Shown piece after piece: positions 8,810 to 16,787 of a stretch of DNA of 64,000 nt. The notes under the pieces were generated by a model. That model saw nothing but the letters and a program-made list of their open reading frames with translations. It searched no databases and was not told the origin of the DNA. Positions within the stretch are counted from its first letter, which is position 1. The number at the start of each line of letters is the position of its first letter. A program made the position numbers and the translations under genes. The DNA is from Ruminococcus sp. (GTDB lineage Bacteria > Bacillota > Clostridia > Oscillospirales > Ruminococcaceae): assembly GCA_029060305.1 (NCBI GenBank), contig JAIDUG010000035.1:46134-110133 (forward strand), read 5' to 3'.

Positions 8810-9736
8810 ATGAAATTACGTGAATTGCAGGAAGAAATTCTGCGACTTAAAAAGGAAACAAATACGGTTATTTTAGCACACTGCTATCAGGCAAGGGAAA
8901 TCGTTGAGATAGCGGACTTCACAGGCGACAGTTACAAACTCAGCGTTGACGCAAAGAATGCTGATGCGGAAAATATAATCTTCTGCGGAGTACATTTTAT
9001 GGCAGAAACTGCTAAAATCCTTGCACCACAGAAAAGGGTGTTTCTTGCAAACAGAAACGCAGGTTGTCCGATGGCTGAACAGATGGACGCTGAAATGATT
9101 GGTATGCTGAAAGACAGAGAACCCGACAGGACAGTTGTAGCGTATATCAATACTACTGCTTCTCTGAAAACTGTATGCGATGTATGCGTTACATCTTCGA
9201 GTGCCTTGAAAATCGTAAGGGCAATTGATAATGACAAGATACTGTTTATACCGGACTGCAATCTCGGCGACTATGTAAAACGTAGTATTCCGGAAAAGGA
9301 TATAAAACTTCTTAACGGTGGCTGTCCCACTCACGCAAGAGTTACTGTCAGTGAGGTAAAAAAAGCAAAAGCTGAACACCCTGAAGCGTTGTTTCTTGTA
9401 CACCCCGAATGTACTCCGGCAGTAGTTGCACTGGCTGATTATGTGGGTTCTACTTCCGGAATTATGGACTTTGCAAAAAAATCTGATGCTAAAGAGTTCA
9501 TAATAGGTACTGAAACTTCAATCGCTGAACACTTGCAATATGATTGTCCTGAAAAGAAGTTCTATCCGGTAACAAAAGATATAGTTTGTCACAATATGAA
9601 GATTACAACATTGCCGGATGTTTACAATACTTTGAAAGGTATGGACAACGGTGAAGCGTTTGAGATGATTATGGACGACGAACTGATTTCAAAAGCCGGA
9701 AAGTGCATTGACGAAATGATAAGACTTGGCGGTTGA
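8810..9736 (+). CDS. nadA: Quinolinate synthase
   Basis: 308 residues. Condenses iminoaspartate with dihydroxyacetone phosphate to quinolinate for NAD synthesis, using a [4Fe-4S] cluster. Recognisable motifs: AHCYQAREIVEIADFTGDS, IIFCGVHFMAETAKIL, PDCNLGDYV, GGCPTHARV, HPECTPAVVALADYVGST, GTE and CHNMKITTL, with conserved Cys in the expected places. nadB and nadC are not in the window. The stop ends one base before the hydE start. Confidence 0.96.
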   Translation: MKLRELQEEILRLKKETNTVILAHCYQAREIVEIADFTGDSYKLSVDAKNADAENIIFCGVHFMAETAKILAPQKRVFLANRNAGCPMAEQMDAEMIGMLKDREPDRTVVAYINTTASLKTVCDVCVTSSSALKIVRAIDNDKILFIPDCNLGDYVKRSIPEKDIKLLNGGCPTHARVTVSEVKKAKAEHPEALFLVHPECTPAVVALADYVGSTSGIMDFAKKSDAKEFIIGTETSIAEHLQYDCPEKKFYPVTKDIVCHNMKITTLPDVYNTLKGMDNGEAFEMIMDDELISKAGKCIDEMIRLGG

Positions 9737-9737
9737 G

Positions 9738-10769
9738 ATGACGGAGTTAATCGAAAAACTGTACACTTCCGGAGACCTTACAGACAGCGAATTTAAAATA
9801 CTTGTTGAAAGCGATAAGGATTCAGAATTGCTTGCGGAGTACGCCGACAAGGTACGTCGTAAATATTATGGTAGAAAAGTTTTTCTGCGTGGACTGATAG
9901 AAATTTCAAGCTATTGCAGGAACGACTGTTTTTACTGCGGAATACGTCGGAGCAACAGAAATGCTGAGCGTTACCGTCTGAGCCGTGAGGAAATACTGCT
10001 GTGTTGCGAAAATGGATATAATTTAGGTTTCCGGACTTTTGTAATGCAGGGCGGTGAAGACCTTTATTTTACCGACGACTTTATGTGTTCTCTGATTTCG
10101 GAAGTGAAACGTAAATATTCTGATTGTGCGGTAACTCTTTCCCTTGGTGAACGTTCTTACGAAAGTTACAGGAAAATGAAAGAAGCAGGTGCAGACCGTT
10201 ATTTATTACGTCACGAAACGGCTTCTCCGGAATTATACGGAAAACTGCACCCGTCTGAAATGAGCATTGCAAACCGTAAGGAATGTCTTTTTAATCTGCA
10301 TGAGCTTGGTTATCAGGTGGGAGCAGGGTTTATGGTGGGAGTGCCTTTTCAGACAACAGAAGATATTATCAGAGACTTGCGTTTTTTACAGGAGCTTAGA
10401 CCTCATATGATTGGAATAGGTCCTTTTGTACCACATCACAATACACCTTTTGCCGACAAAAAAAGCGGTACACTGGGACTTACTCTCAGACTTTTAGGAA
10501 TACTCCGTCTTATGTTTCCGAAAGTGCTTCTTCCCGCTACTACAGCACTCGGTACTATTTCGCCTGACGGTCGTGAAAGAGGTCTGAAAACCGGTTGTAA
10601 CGTTTTAATGCCTAATCTCTCTCCTGTGAACGTCAGAAAGAAATATGACCTTTATGACAATAAAATCTGTACCGGTGAGGAATCAGCGGAATGTGTGGTA
10701 TGTCTGCAACGCCGTATAGAATCAGCAGGTTTCGAGATTTCTTGTGAACGTGGCGACATTGTGTTATAA
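9738..10769 (+). CDS. hydE: [FeFe]-hydrogenase H-cluster radical SAM maturase HydE
   Basis: 343 residues from the ATG at 9738, one base after the nadA stop; a TTG at 9726 in the same frame is an alternative start. The radical-SAM CxxxCxxC motif (SYCRNDCFYCGIR) is at about residues 60-67. A C-terminal Cys group, Cys-x7-Cys-x2-Cys (KICTGEESAECVVC), matches the site of the accessory cluster in HydE. MQGGEDLYFTD, LRHETASPELY and GAGFMVGVPFQTTEDI are HydE signatures. HydE helps build the diiron subcluster of [FeFe]-hydrogenase; hydF and hydG are not nearby. Coupling to nadA is odd but both are Fe-S enzymes. Confidence 0.92.
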   Translation: MTELIEKLYTSGDLTDSEFKILVESDKDSELLAEYADKVRRKYYGRKVFLRGLIEISSYCRNDCFYCGIRRSNRNAERYRLSREEILLCCENGYNLGFRTFVMQGGEDLYFTDDFMCSLISEVKRKYSDCAVTLSLGERSYESYRKMKEAGADRYLLRHETASPELYGKLHPSEMSIANRKECLFNLHELGYQVGAGFMVGVPFQTTEDIIRDLRFLQELRPHMIGIGPFVPHHNTPFADKKSGTLGLTLRLLGILRLMFPKVLLPATTALGTISPDGRERGLKTGCNVLMPNLSPVNVRKKYDLYDNKICTGEESAECVVCLQRRIESAGFEISCERGDIVL

Positions 10770-10805
10770 AAAAAGGACAGTCCGAAATATAGGACTGTCT
10801 TTTTG
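10770..10805. terminator. Bidirectional intrinsic terminator
   Basis: GACAGTCC (10776-10783) pairs with GGACTGTC (10792-10799), with an A tract before and TTTTTG after. It separates convergent hydE (plus) and the Ig-like surface gene (minus). Confidence 0.85.
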
Positions 10806-10812
10806 TTTTGTG

Positions 10813-11571
10813 TTATTCATTCTGTACTTCGTCTGTAACGCCATCATCTGCGGAAATATCGGACTGAGGTTGCTCTTCTGATTGGGACGACTGTTCTTCT
10901 GGCTGTGACTGATTCTGCATATAGTTTTGCGTATCCTGATAGCCCTGAGTATCCTGATAACTGCTTTGACTATCGGGAACATTAGGATTATTGTTAATAT
11001 CTTCTTCAGGGTTTACAACCGGCTGATTTTCTGCCGGAGTTTCCTCACCTGTAACGGTAACTTTGATTGATACTTCAATAGCAGGATTATTGTTGAATTT
11101 CAGTATAATGTAACATTCACCGGCATTTATTGCTGTAACGTTACCCATTTCGTTTACTGTGGCGATATTTGTATCAGAGCTTGCCCATATTTCATTTTCT
11201 TCCGAACAGCCGTCCGGATAACCATATATTAAAGGCATTTCGCTTTCGCCTGTATTGAGGAAAAGTTCACGTGTTGAAAGCTGTACCTGAGCAGAGAGTT
11301 CAGCATTTATTGTCGGTATAGGTGCGGTAGTACTTGTAGTTGTGGGAGGCTCTGTCATTACTTCTGTAGTGGTAGTGGTTGTAGATGAAGTTGTTGTGGA
11401 ATTTTTAGAATTGTCCCTTGGCTTTGTAGACTTGTCAGTGCAGGCACTTGCGATGAGTATTATAAATATGAGTACAATTAATGCAATTACTGCCAGTGCG
11501 GTAAGCTGTCTGCGCCTGAGAACCTGTTTAGTAACCCTTTTGCGTGGTTTTCCGGAATTATTATTATCCAT
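10813..11571 (-). CDS. Membrane-anchored Thr-rich protein with bacterial Ig-like (BIG2) domain
   Basis: 252 residues. A basic N-terminus (GKPRKRVTKQVLRRRQ) precedes one hydrophobic helix (about residues 24-45), so it is anchored with the rest outside. A Ser/Thr linker (about 55-85) follows, then one BIG2-like domain recognisable by ELFLNTGE, EIWASSDTNIATVNEMGNVTAINAGE and the final IKVTVTG strand. The C-terminal 70 residues are Gln/Ser/Glu/Asn-rich and disordered. Likely cell-surface or wall-associated. SD AAAGGA and a consensus promoter lie upstream. No catalytic domain. Confidence 0.8.
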   Translation of the reverse strand: MDNNNSGKPRKRVTKQVLRRRQLTALAVIALIVLIFIILIASACTDKSTKPRDNSKNSTTTSSTTTTTTEVMTEPPTTTSTTAPIPTINAELSAQVQLSTRELFLNTGESEMPLIYGYPDGCSEENEIWASSDTNIATVNEMGNVTAINAGECYIILKFNNNPAIEVSIKVTVTGEETPAENQPVVNPEEDINNNPNVPDSQSSYQDTQGYQDTQNYMQNQSQPEEQSSQSEEQPQSDISADDGVTDEVQNE

Positions 11572-11948
11572 TTTTTAGAAATCCTTTCTTTGAATTGTGA
11601 TACCTTACGGACCGTATCCGCTGGAAAAATCCTGAACATTTTGTACATGGAAAGTACCTTTAATACATTATATCATAGTGTGAAAGAAATGTCACGTATT
11701 TTTGAAAAAATTCCGCACATTGCTATATATTCACCATAATTTTTGTCATTTTTTGACAATAAAAACGAACAGAAGTTCTTATCGAAAATGGAATTTAAAT
11801 TTTTTACTCGTTAAAAATATGTTAATTATGAATTTTTAACTAATATTGACGGGGTTTCTGTAATTTTATGTCGGAAATACTCTTAAAATAAAGAATATAT
11901 GGATAAATGCAAGAAGTGTATAGTCAGCGATACAATTCTTTTAATATA
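11572..11948. other. 377-bp AT-rich intergenic region
   Basis: Apart from the minus-strand promoter at 11667-11695 it holds two dyads upstream of it. TTGTCA-5 bp-TGACAA lies at 11743-11759, and a LexA-box-like palindrome GAAC-AGAA-GTTC lies at 11767-11778. No coding frame with a ribosome-binding site is visible. The distal part (11780-11948) is very AT-rich and shows nothing recognisable. Confidence 0.6.
11667..11695 (-). promoter_or_regulatory. Sigma-A promoter for the Ig-like surface protein
   Basis: On the minus strand: -35 GTGACA (11690-11695), 17-bp spacer, -10 TATAAT (11667-11672). The start codon is about 95 bp downstream, at 11571. Confidence 0.75.
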
Positions 11949-14339
11949 TTATCTCCAAAATTCAATTAACTCATGAAATTTACTTGTGAGTACAGGGAAA
12001 TATGGCTCTTCAAATGTGAAATCGAAAATCTGCGGAATGTTTACAATAAATGTTGCAACTACTGAAAATGCCATGAAGTATCTGAATAATTTTCTGAGAG
12101 TTTCATTTTTTGAATTGATATACAGGAAGAAAAGTATTGTGAAAGCTCCGATTATTATTTCCCATGAAAAGTCAGCCATATAACGCACTGCGTAACCACT
12201 TTCCCATATCGAACATATTATTATAAAAGGCATTATTATACATGGAAGTCCTATAGTTGCAATAGCTCTGAGACGTGAACTCCTGTCGGGAAGTTTCTTC
12301 AGTGCTTTTCCGCTGAGAAGATAACCGAATACCGGCAACGCAAGCCATATTATACCGCTTGTCTGTCCCCAGTCCTTGTAGTAGAATCCGTTTGAGTGGA
12401 AATAGGTAAACCATGTATTTACATACGGATAATCAGCTTTTATTGTCGGGAACTGGAAAAGGTATGCAAAGATTCCTATAAGCACATATATCAGATGACA
12501 TTCTGCATTTGTGAAGTCATTGATTGTCAGCGAATACTGTATGCCGAAGTCAAGCGGTGAATCAAATCTTGCATAGTTATACCACATCTGCACAGAGCCG
12601 AGTACAACAAACGGCAACAATGCACATACCATATATTTTATACTGCGTTTTTTGTCGTTGTGGATAATTCCGTCAGCGTCAATAAATTCAGCGGATTTTT
12701 TGAATCCCATTACATAGAATACACAGGCACATATTGAGTATACCGCAAGAGTAGGTCGGCACAGTACAGCTGTTGCAAGGAACAAAGAAGCAAGAGTTAC
12801 TTTCGGAAGTGAGATTTTTCCTTTGCTTATAGTATTTGAAGATATGAGGAAATACGCTCCGAGTGTAATAAATGCAAATCCCGAAGATATAGCTATTTCA
12901 TAGAAGATTGGACGTCCTGTACTGAACCATATTCCGCAAGCCGTCATAATGATAAGCAGTCCGGCAAGGTAACACCCCGACGGTATACAGCTGAACCATT
13001 TCTTTATAAAAGCGTTGTAAGTCAATGAAAGGAATATTATTCCTATTATTGAAAAGATAATTACTGCTATATCTGACGGTAAAAATTTTCCGGTAATCAT
13101 ATGGTACGGCAGAAAAAGCAATATAACAGGAGCGATTCCGTAGTATGAATAGTATTTTCCGTTATAGAGAACATGGTCCCATTCTGCCCATACTCCTGTT
13201 GATTCACGCAATCCTCTGTCATAAGGGTTATCAAGTGAAAGAAGGTTTTCTGTCGGCTCTGTCAGGAGTGATACCTGTTTGTTTTCAAAGGCAAGTACAA
13301 GCTCTTTTGAAATCTGATTTTCTGTCCTTTTCGTAAATGAATCATCAACATCTACCGAGGCTTTTGTTATTGTCATTGAGATGGCAACGAATAACGCAAG
13401 TGCTGTAATCAGACCTGTTGAAATCAGACAGAATACTTTATTATCCTTGTACTCTTTGTTGAAAAATGCAGAGAATATGACGGCATATACAAAAGTTGAA
13501 GTTATAAGGATAATCAACATTCTCAGCAAAGATATTTCAAAGGGTATAGGTGCATTTATTTCAATGGAAGAAATATTGAATATATCATTGTCGTTTTCTG
13601 ATGTGAAATGAAACTGCAATTTATCAGTTTTTCCGGAAAGCAGGAAAGTTATATACTCAGTACTTTTATTACCCTGTACAATCTCACCTTTTATGATAGC
13701 AGAACGGTAGGTTGCTGAAGTTTCGTCAGTAGTATCAATGTCCACATAAAGACGGTTAGGATGTTCGTTAGAACAACTTGAATTTATCTTTATTGTACCT
13801 ATTTTTCTGTCGAGGTTCTGAAATTCTATTGATGATATAGTCTGTCCGTATACTTTCATATCACCGTTCAAGGGGTCAATAATGATGTTGTCGCTTGTGA
13901 CTGTTCCCTGTGGCATAAAAAGGAGTGTATTTTTATAGTCTCCGAAAAATATTCTGTATGACGGCAACTGAAATACAATAAGTTCGATAAGTGCGGTAAT
14001 GATAAGCATTTTTGAAAAAAAGCGTATTGTTCCCGACTGTATTTTTGTTCTTACGATATTGCAGACTTTTTCAAGCAGAAGTACGATTCCTATAACAATA
14101 AATCCGCCGTGTACTTCACCGGTTTGTATTATTCCTGTAATATCAGCTAATCCCATAAGAAGTGAAAATATTATACATATATTGACAAATATTTCGGATT
14201 TGGAATTTTTGGCTTTCGGGATTTTTGATTTTGTTTCAGGAGCATAATCAGGATTTCTGACAACAGCAGTTTTTGAAAGTATTGCTGAAGCGACAATCAT
14301 TATTATAATTTCCGCTAAAAATAATAATTTAATAAACAT
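11949..14339 (-). CDS. Large multi-pass membrane protein, GT-C glycosyltransferase-like
   Basis: 796 residues with many predicted membrane helices. A block at the N-terminus (about 1-150) is followed by an extracytoplasmic beta-rich segment (about 150-270) and then ten or more further helices. The stretch WAEWDHVLYNGKYYSYYGIAPVILLFLPYHMITG resembles the region around the first large loop in GT-C / family-39-like polyprenyl-sugar transferases. The usual acidic catalytic pair is not obvious, so the enzyme call is tentative. It lies downstream of a solute-binding lipoprotein gene on the same strand. Probably a cell-envelope glycan or protein glycosylation function. Confidence 0.65.
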   Translation of the reverse strand: MFIKLLFLAEIIIMIVASAILSKTAVVRNPDYAPETKSKIPKAKNSKSEIFVNICIIFSLLMGLADITGIIQTGEVHGGFIVIGIVLLLEKVCNIVRTKIQSGTIRFFSKMLIITALIELIVFQLPSYRIFFGDYKNTLLFMPQGTVTSDNIIIDPLNGDMKVYGQTISSIEFQNLDRKIGTIKINSSCSNEHPNRLYVDIDTTDETSATYRSAIIKGEIVQGNKSTEYITFLLSGKTDKLQFHFTSENDNDIFNISSIEINAPIPFEISLLRMLIILITSTFVYAVIFSAFFNKEYKDNKVFCLISTGLITALALFVAISMTITKASVDVDDSFTKRTENQISKELVLAFENKQVSLLTEPTENLLSLDNPYDRGLRESTGVWAEWDHVLYNGKYYSYYGIAPVILLFLPYHMITGKFLPSDIAVIIFSIIGIIFLSLTYNAFIKKWFSCIPSGCYLAGLLIIMTACGIWFSTGRPIFYEIAISSGFAFITLGAYFLISSNTISKGKISLPKVTLASLFLATAVLCRPTLAVYSICACVFYVMGFKKSAEFIDADGIIHNDKKRSIKYMVCALLPFVVLGSVQMWYNYARFDSPLDFGIQYSLTINDFTNAECHLIYVLIGIFAYLFQFPTIKADYPYVNTWFTYFHSNGFYYKDWGQTSGIIWLALPVFGYLLSGKALKKLPDRSSRLRAIATIGLPCIIMPFIIICSIWESGYAVRYMADFSWEIIIGAFTILFFLYINSKNETLRKLFRYFMAFSVVATFIVNIPQIFDFTFEEPYFPVLTSKFHELIEFWR

Positions 14340-14363
14340 AATATTTTGTCCTTTCGTTTGCAG

Positions 14364-14404
14364 AATATATGGGACAACTTTTTAATTATATTGTCCCATA
14401 ATAT
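14364..14404 (-). promoter_or_regulatory. Intergenic stem-loop between lipoprotein and membrane-protein genes
   Basis: TATGGGACAA (14368-14377) pairs perfectly with TTGTCCCATA (14391-14400) around a 13-nt loop. Neither strand carries a U tract after it, so it is better read as an mRNA processing or stabilising hairpin or a protein-binding dyad than as a terminator. Confidence 0.5.
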
Positions 14405-14411
14405 AAATATG

Positions 14412-15941
14412 TTATTTATACTCTTCTATTATCCCATTGATTGTATCGTGATATAAATTCCTCAGATTTTTCCAGTCGGTTTCAGTAGCGGAATTTGTGA
14501 GATAGTGATTTGCAAGAACGTCCATTATACCGCCTGCACCTGACATTTTGTCATTCATTCCGTAACCGTATTCAAATACAGGCGTTACTTCTGCTGTATC
14601 AGTAAATTCCTGTAAAGCGTTGTATTGTTCTTCTGTTATGTAACTTTTTATGTTTCCGTTTATATCTGTTTCCGGAATGAGTGCATATTCCTTAGCACCC
14701 TGTATATATGCTGGCTGAGTAGCCACTATTCTTTCGCACTGTATATAGGTTGCCACTGCGTCGCCTTTTGTGGAGTTCTTTACAAGCATTTTAGCATCGA
14801 AATCACACATTATATATTTTCCGTCTGAGTTATTAGGTTTCGGAGCAGGTACAACCATTAAATCCATATTGGGATTCATTACATTTGAAGTACCAAGTGT
14901 CCAGCTGTCGTAAGCGAAAAACAATGTATTAGTAGTGTAATATTCATTCCATGATGTTGAATACAGGGATTTTCTGCACATATTCTGCATAAGAAGTTCG
15001 GCGTAACGTACAGAAGCGTTATTTATATTATTGATAAGTTTTTCATTTTTATAATTTATTATTCTCTCACCGCCTGAATGAATCAACATATCGCCTATAC
15101 TACCGTTTACAGCACGCTTGCCGGTTTTTTTGTTATAATTTTCCATTATTTTCATAAAAGCGTTAAAGTCCCATTTGTCTTGTTTGTAAAGTTCGTAAGG
15201 GTCGTCAAGATTATAGTCTCTTATGAGTTTACGGCTATAAGTAAGTACAGAGGGATTTGAAAGGGAATAAGGTATAACATAGTGTTCGCCTCTGTATTCA
15301 AGGGAATCAATCACATCATACATACCGTTCCATATGCCTGTATTGAATCCCATAGACCTGAAATATGGGTCAAGTGCCTGATACTGATTGCTGAGTACAT
15401 TTTTCGGGAAATATTCCGGTTCAAATTCAAACATATCCACTTCCTCACCGGAGAGAATCATATTTGAAAGAGTGTAATATTTATCTCTTGCTGAAGTCTG
15501 TACATACCGTATATGACCGCCGAAAATATCCTCAAAAAGTGCTACGGCTACCGGTCGTTGTTTTCCCATTTCGGGATTAAGGTCGTAGTCGGAAAGCCAC
15601 ACTATTTCCGTATTTGAAATATCAACAGGGTCTCCGAGCTGAATGGGTTCTGTAACCTGTGTAGTAGTTGTCAGGAACATCGGCGGAGTATGGATTTCTT
15701 CCGGAATAGTAGTCTGTACTGTTGTAGTTTTTTTTGTATCTTCTGTAATTGTTGTTGATTCTGTCGGTTCGTTGGGGGCGGTATTTCCGGTGATTTCTGT
15801 AGTTGTTGTTTCCGAAGAAGTGGATTCGGTTACAACGAGTGGACCTGCCTTCTGACTTTTGTCTGCACTGCATGAAACTGCTGAAGTCATTACTGACATT
15901 ACGGCAATAATTCCTGTAAGCATTTTCTTTAAATTATTCAT
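14412..15941 (-). CDS. Extracellular solute-binding lipoprotein (ABC sugar-type)
   Basis: About 509 residues. The signal peptide ends in a lipobox-like SAVSC, so it is a lipoprotein. A Thr/Ser/Glu-rich linker of roughly 80 residues follows. The rest is a family-1-type extracellular solute-binding fold: the beginning of lobe 1 (EIVWLSDYDLNPEMGKQRP), the YVIPYSLSNPSVLTYSRKLIRDYNL segment, and ALFEDIFGG. Start: the SD AAAAGGAG is only 3 bp from the ATG at 15947 but 9 bp from the in-frame ATG at 15941, so the latter is preferred. No permease or ATPase gene is adjacent; the transporter, if any, is elsewhere. The ligand is unknown, perhaps an oligosaccharide. Confidence 0.8.
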   Translation of the reverse strand: MNNLKKMLTGIIAVMSVMTSAVSCSADKSQKAGPLVVTESTSSETTTTEITGNTAPNEPTESTTITEDTKKTTTVQTTIPEEIHTPPMFLTTTTQVTEPIQLGDPVDISNTEIVWLSDYDLNPEMGKQRPVAVALFEDIFGGHIRYVQTSARDKYYTLSNMILSGEEVDMFEFEPEYFPKNVLSNQYQALDPYFRSMGFNTGIWNGMYDVIDSLEYRGEHYVIPYSLSNPSVLTYSRKLIRDYNLDDPYELYKQDKWDFNAFMKIMENYNKKTGKRAVNGSIGDMLIHSGGERIINYKNEKLINNINNASVRYAELLMQNMCRKSLYSTSWNEYYTTNTLFFAYDSWTLGTSNVMNPNMDLMVVPAPKPNNSDGKYIMCDFDAKMLVKNSTKGDAVATYIQCERIVATQPAYIQGAKEYALIPETDINGNIKSYITEEQYNALQEFTDTAEVTPVFEYGYGMNDKMSGAGGIMDVLANHYLTNSATETDWKNLRNLYHDTINGIIEEYK

Positions 15942-15983
15942 TTTCATAAGCTCCTTTTATTTTTCTCTTTGAAACTTATTATA

Positions 15984-16013
15984 ATTATACATTATGATTC
16001 ACATATATGTCAA
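15984..16013 (-). promoter_or_regulatory. Sigma-A promoter for the solute-binding lipoprotein
   Basis: Minus strand: -35 TTGACA (16008-16013), 18-bp spacer, -10 TATAAT (15984-15989). Both hexamers match consensus. Confidence 0.85.
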
Positions 16014-16060
16014 GTATTTTGTAAAACATGAAACTTTGAAAAGAAATTTTCTGAAAAGAC

Positions 16061-16089
16061 TTGATTTTTACAGAAAGATGTGCTATAAT
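16061..16089 (+). promoter_or_regulatory. Sigma-A promoter of the rimP-nusA-infB operon
   Basis: -35 TTGATT (16061-16066), 17-bp spacer, -10 TATAAT (16084-16089). The predicted transcript start is near 16096, leaving a 180-nt leader before rimP. Confidence 0.8.
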
Positions 16090-16111
16090 AAAACACGGTA
16101 ATAGTTGAGCA

Positions 16112-16140
16112 AAAGACCGGAAATCTCCGGTCTTTCGTAT
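16112..16140 (+). promoter_or_regulatory. Leader stem-loop upstream of rimP
   Basis: AAAGACCGG (16112-16120) pairs perfectly with CCGGTCTTT (16127-16135) around a 6-nt loop, giving a 9-bp stem only about 16 nt after the predicted start of transcription. The following bases (CGTATTATT) are U-poor, so it may pause or attenuate rather than fully terminate. No open reading frame ends before it, so it is not the terminator of an upstream plus-strand gene. It could also act as a minus-strand terminator, but no minus-strand gene ends there. Confidence 0.55.
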
Positions 16141-16275
16141 TATTAAACTGGGACAGAATAAATTTTTCTTATATGGAAATGAATTTTTGTGGAATCCTAC
16201 ATAAATTTATATGGTAGTCTGCAATTATTCTGCAACTATGACAAAGACTAATCAGATGAAAGGAGATGATATATT

Positions 16276-16749
16276 ATGAAGTTTAAAAAATTTGGTGCTA
16301 CTGAACAGAAAGTATATGACCTTATCAGACCAATAACTGATGAATTGGGTTACTTTCTTTGGGACGTATGTTATGAAAAGGAGGGTGCATTATGGTATCT
16401 CCGTATATTCATTGACAGCGACGACGGTATCACTATTGCTGACTGCGAAAGAGCCAACGCCCCCATAAATGACATTATGGACGAACAAGACCCTATTTCA
16501 CAGAGTTATACTCTTGAAGTGGGTTCGGCAGGTCTTGAAAGGGAACTTGTCAAGGAAGAACATTTTGAAGTATGTGAGGGCGATATGGTAAGGATACGTT
16601 TCATAAGAAGCGTTGACGGTGAAAAGGAAATTGTTGCTGTGCTTTCGGGTGCAGATAAGGAAGGTGTTTCTGTTGTAATGGACGACGGAAGCGAAAGGAA
16701 ATTTCCGCTTGCGGATATCGCATATGTGAAACTTTATTTTGAAATTTAA
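16276..16749 (+). CDS. rimP: Ribosome maturation factor RimP
   Basis: 157 residues, normal length. Two-domain RimP: N-terminal alpha/beta domain with LGYFLWDVCYEKEGALWYLRIFIDSDDGITIADCE, then the LEVGSAGLEREL motif, and a C-terminal Sm-like barrel (about 90-157). Needed for 30S subunit maturation. SD AAAGGAG. First gene of the conserved nusA operon. Confidence 0.95.
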   Translation: MKFKKFGATEQKVYDLIRPITDELGYFLWDVCYEKEGALWYLRIFIDSDDGITIADCERANAPINDIMDEQDPISQSYTLEVGSAGLERELVKEEHFEVCEGDMVRIRFIRSVDGEKEIVAVLSGADKEGVSVVMDDGSERKFPLADIAYVKLYFEI

Positions 16750-16787
16750 GATTACAAAAAATTTTTATACTGGAGGAATATATAGAC

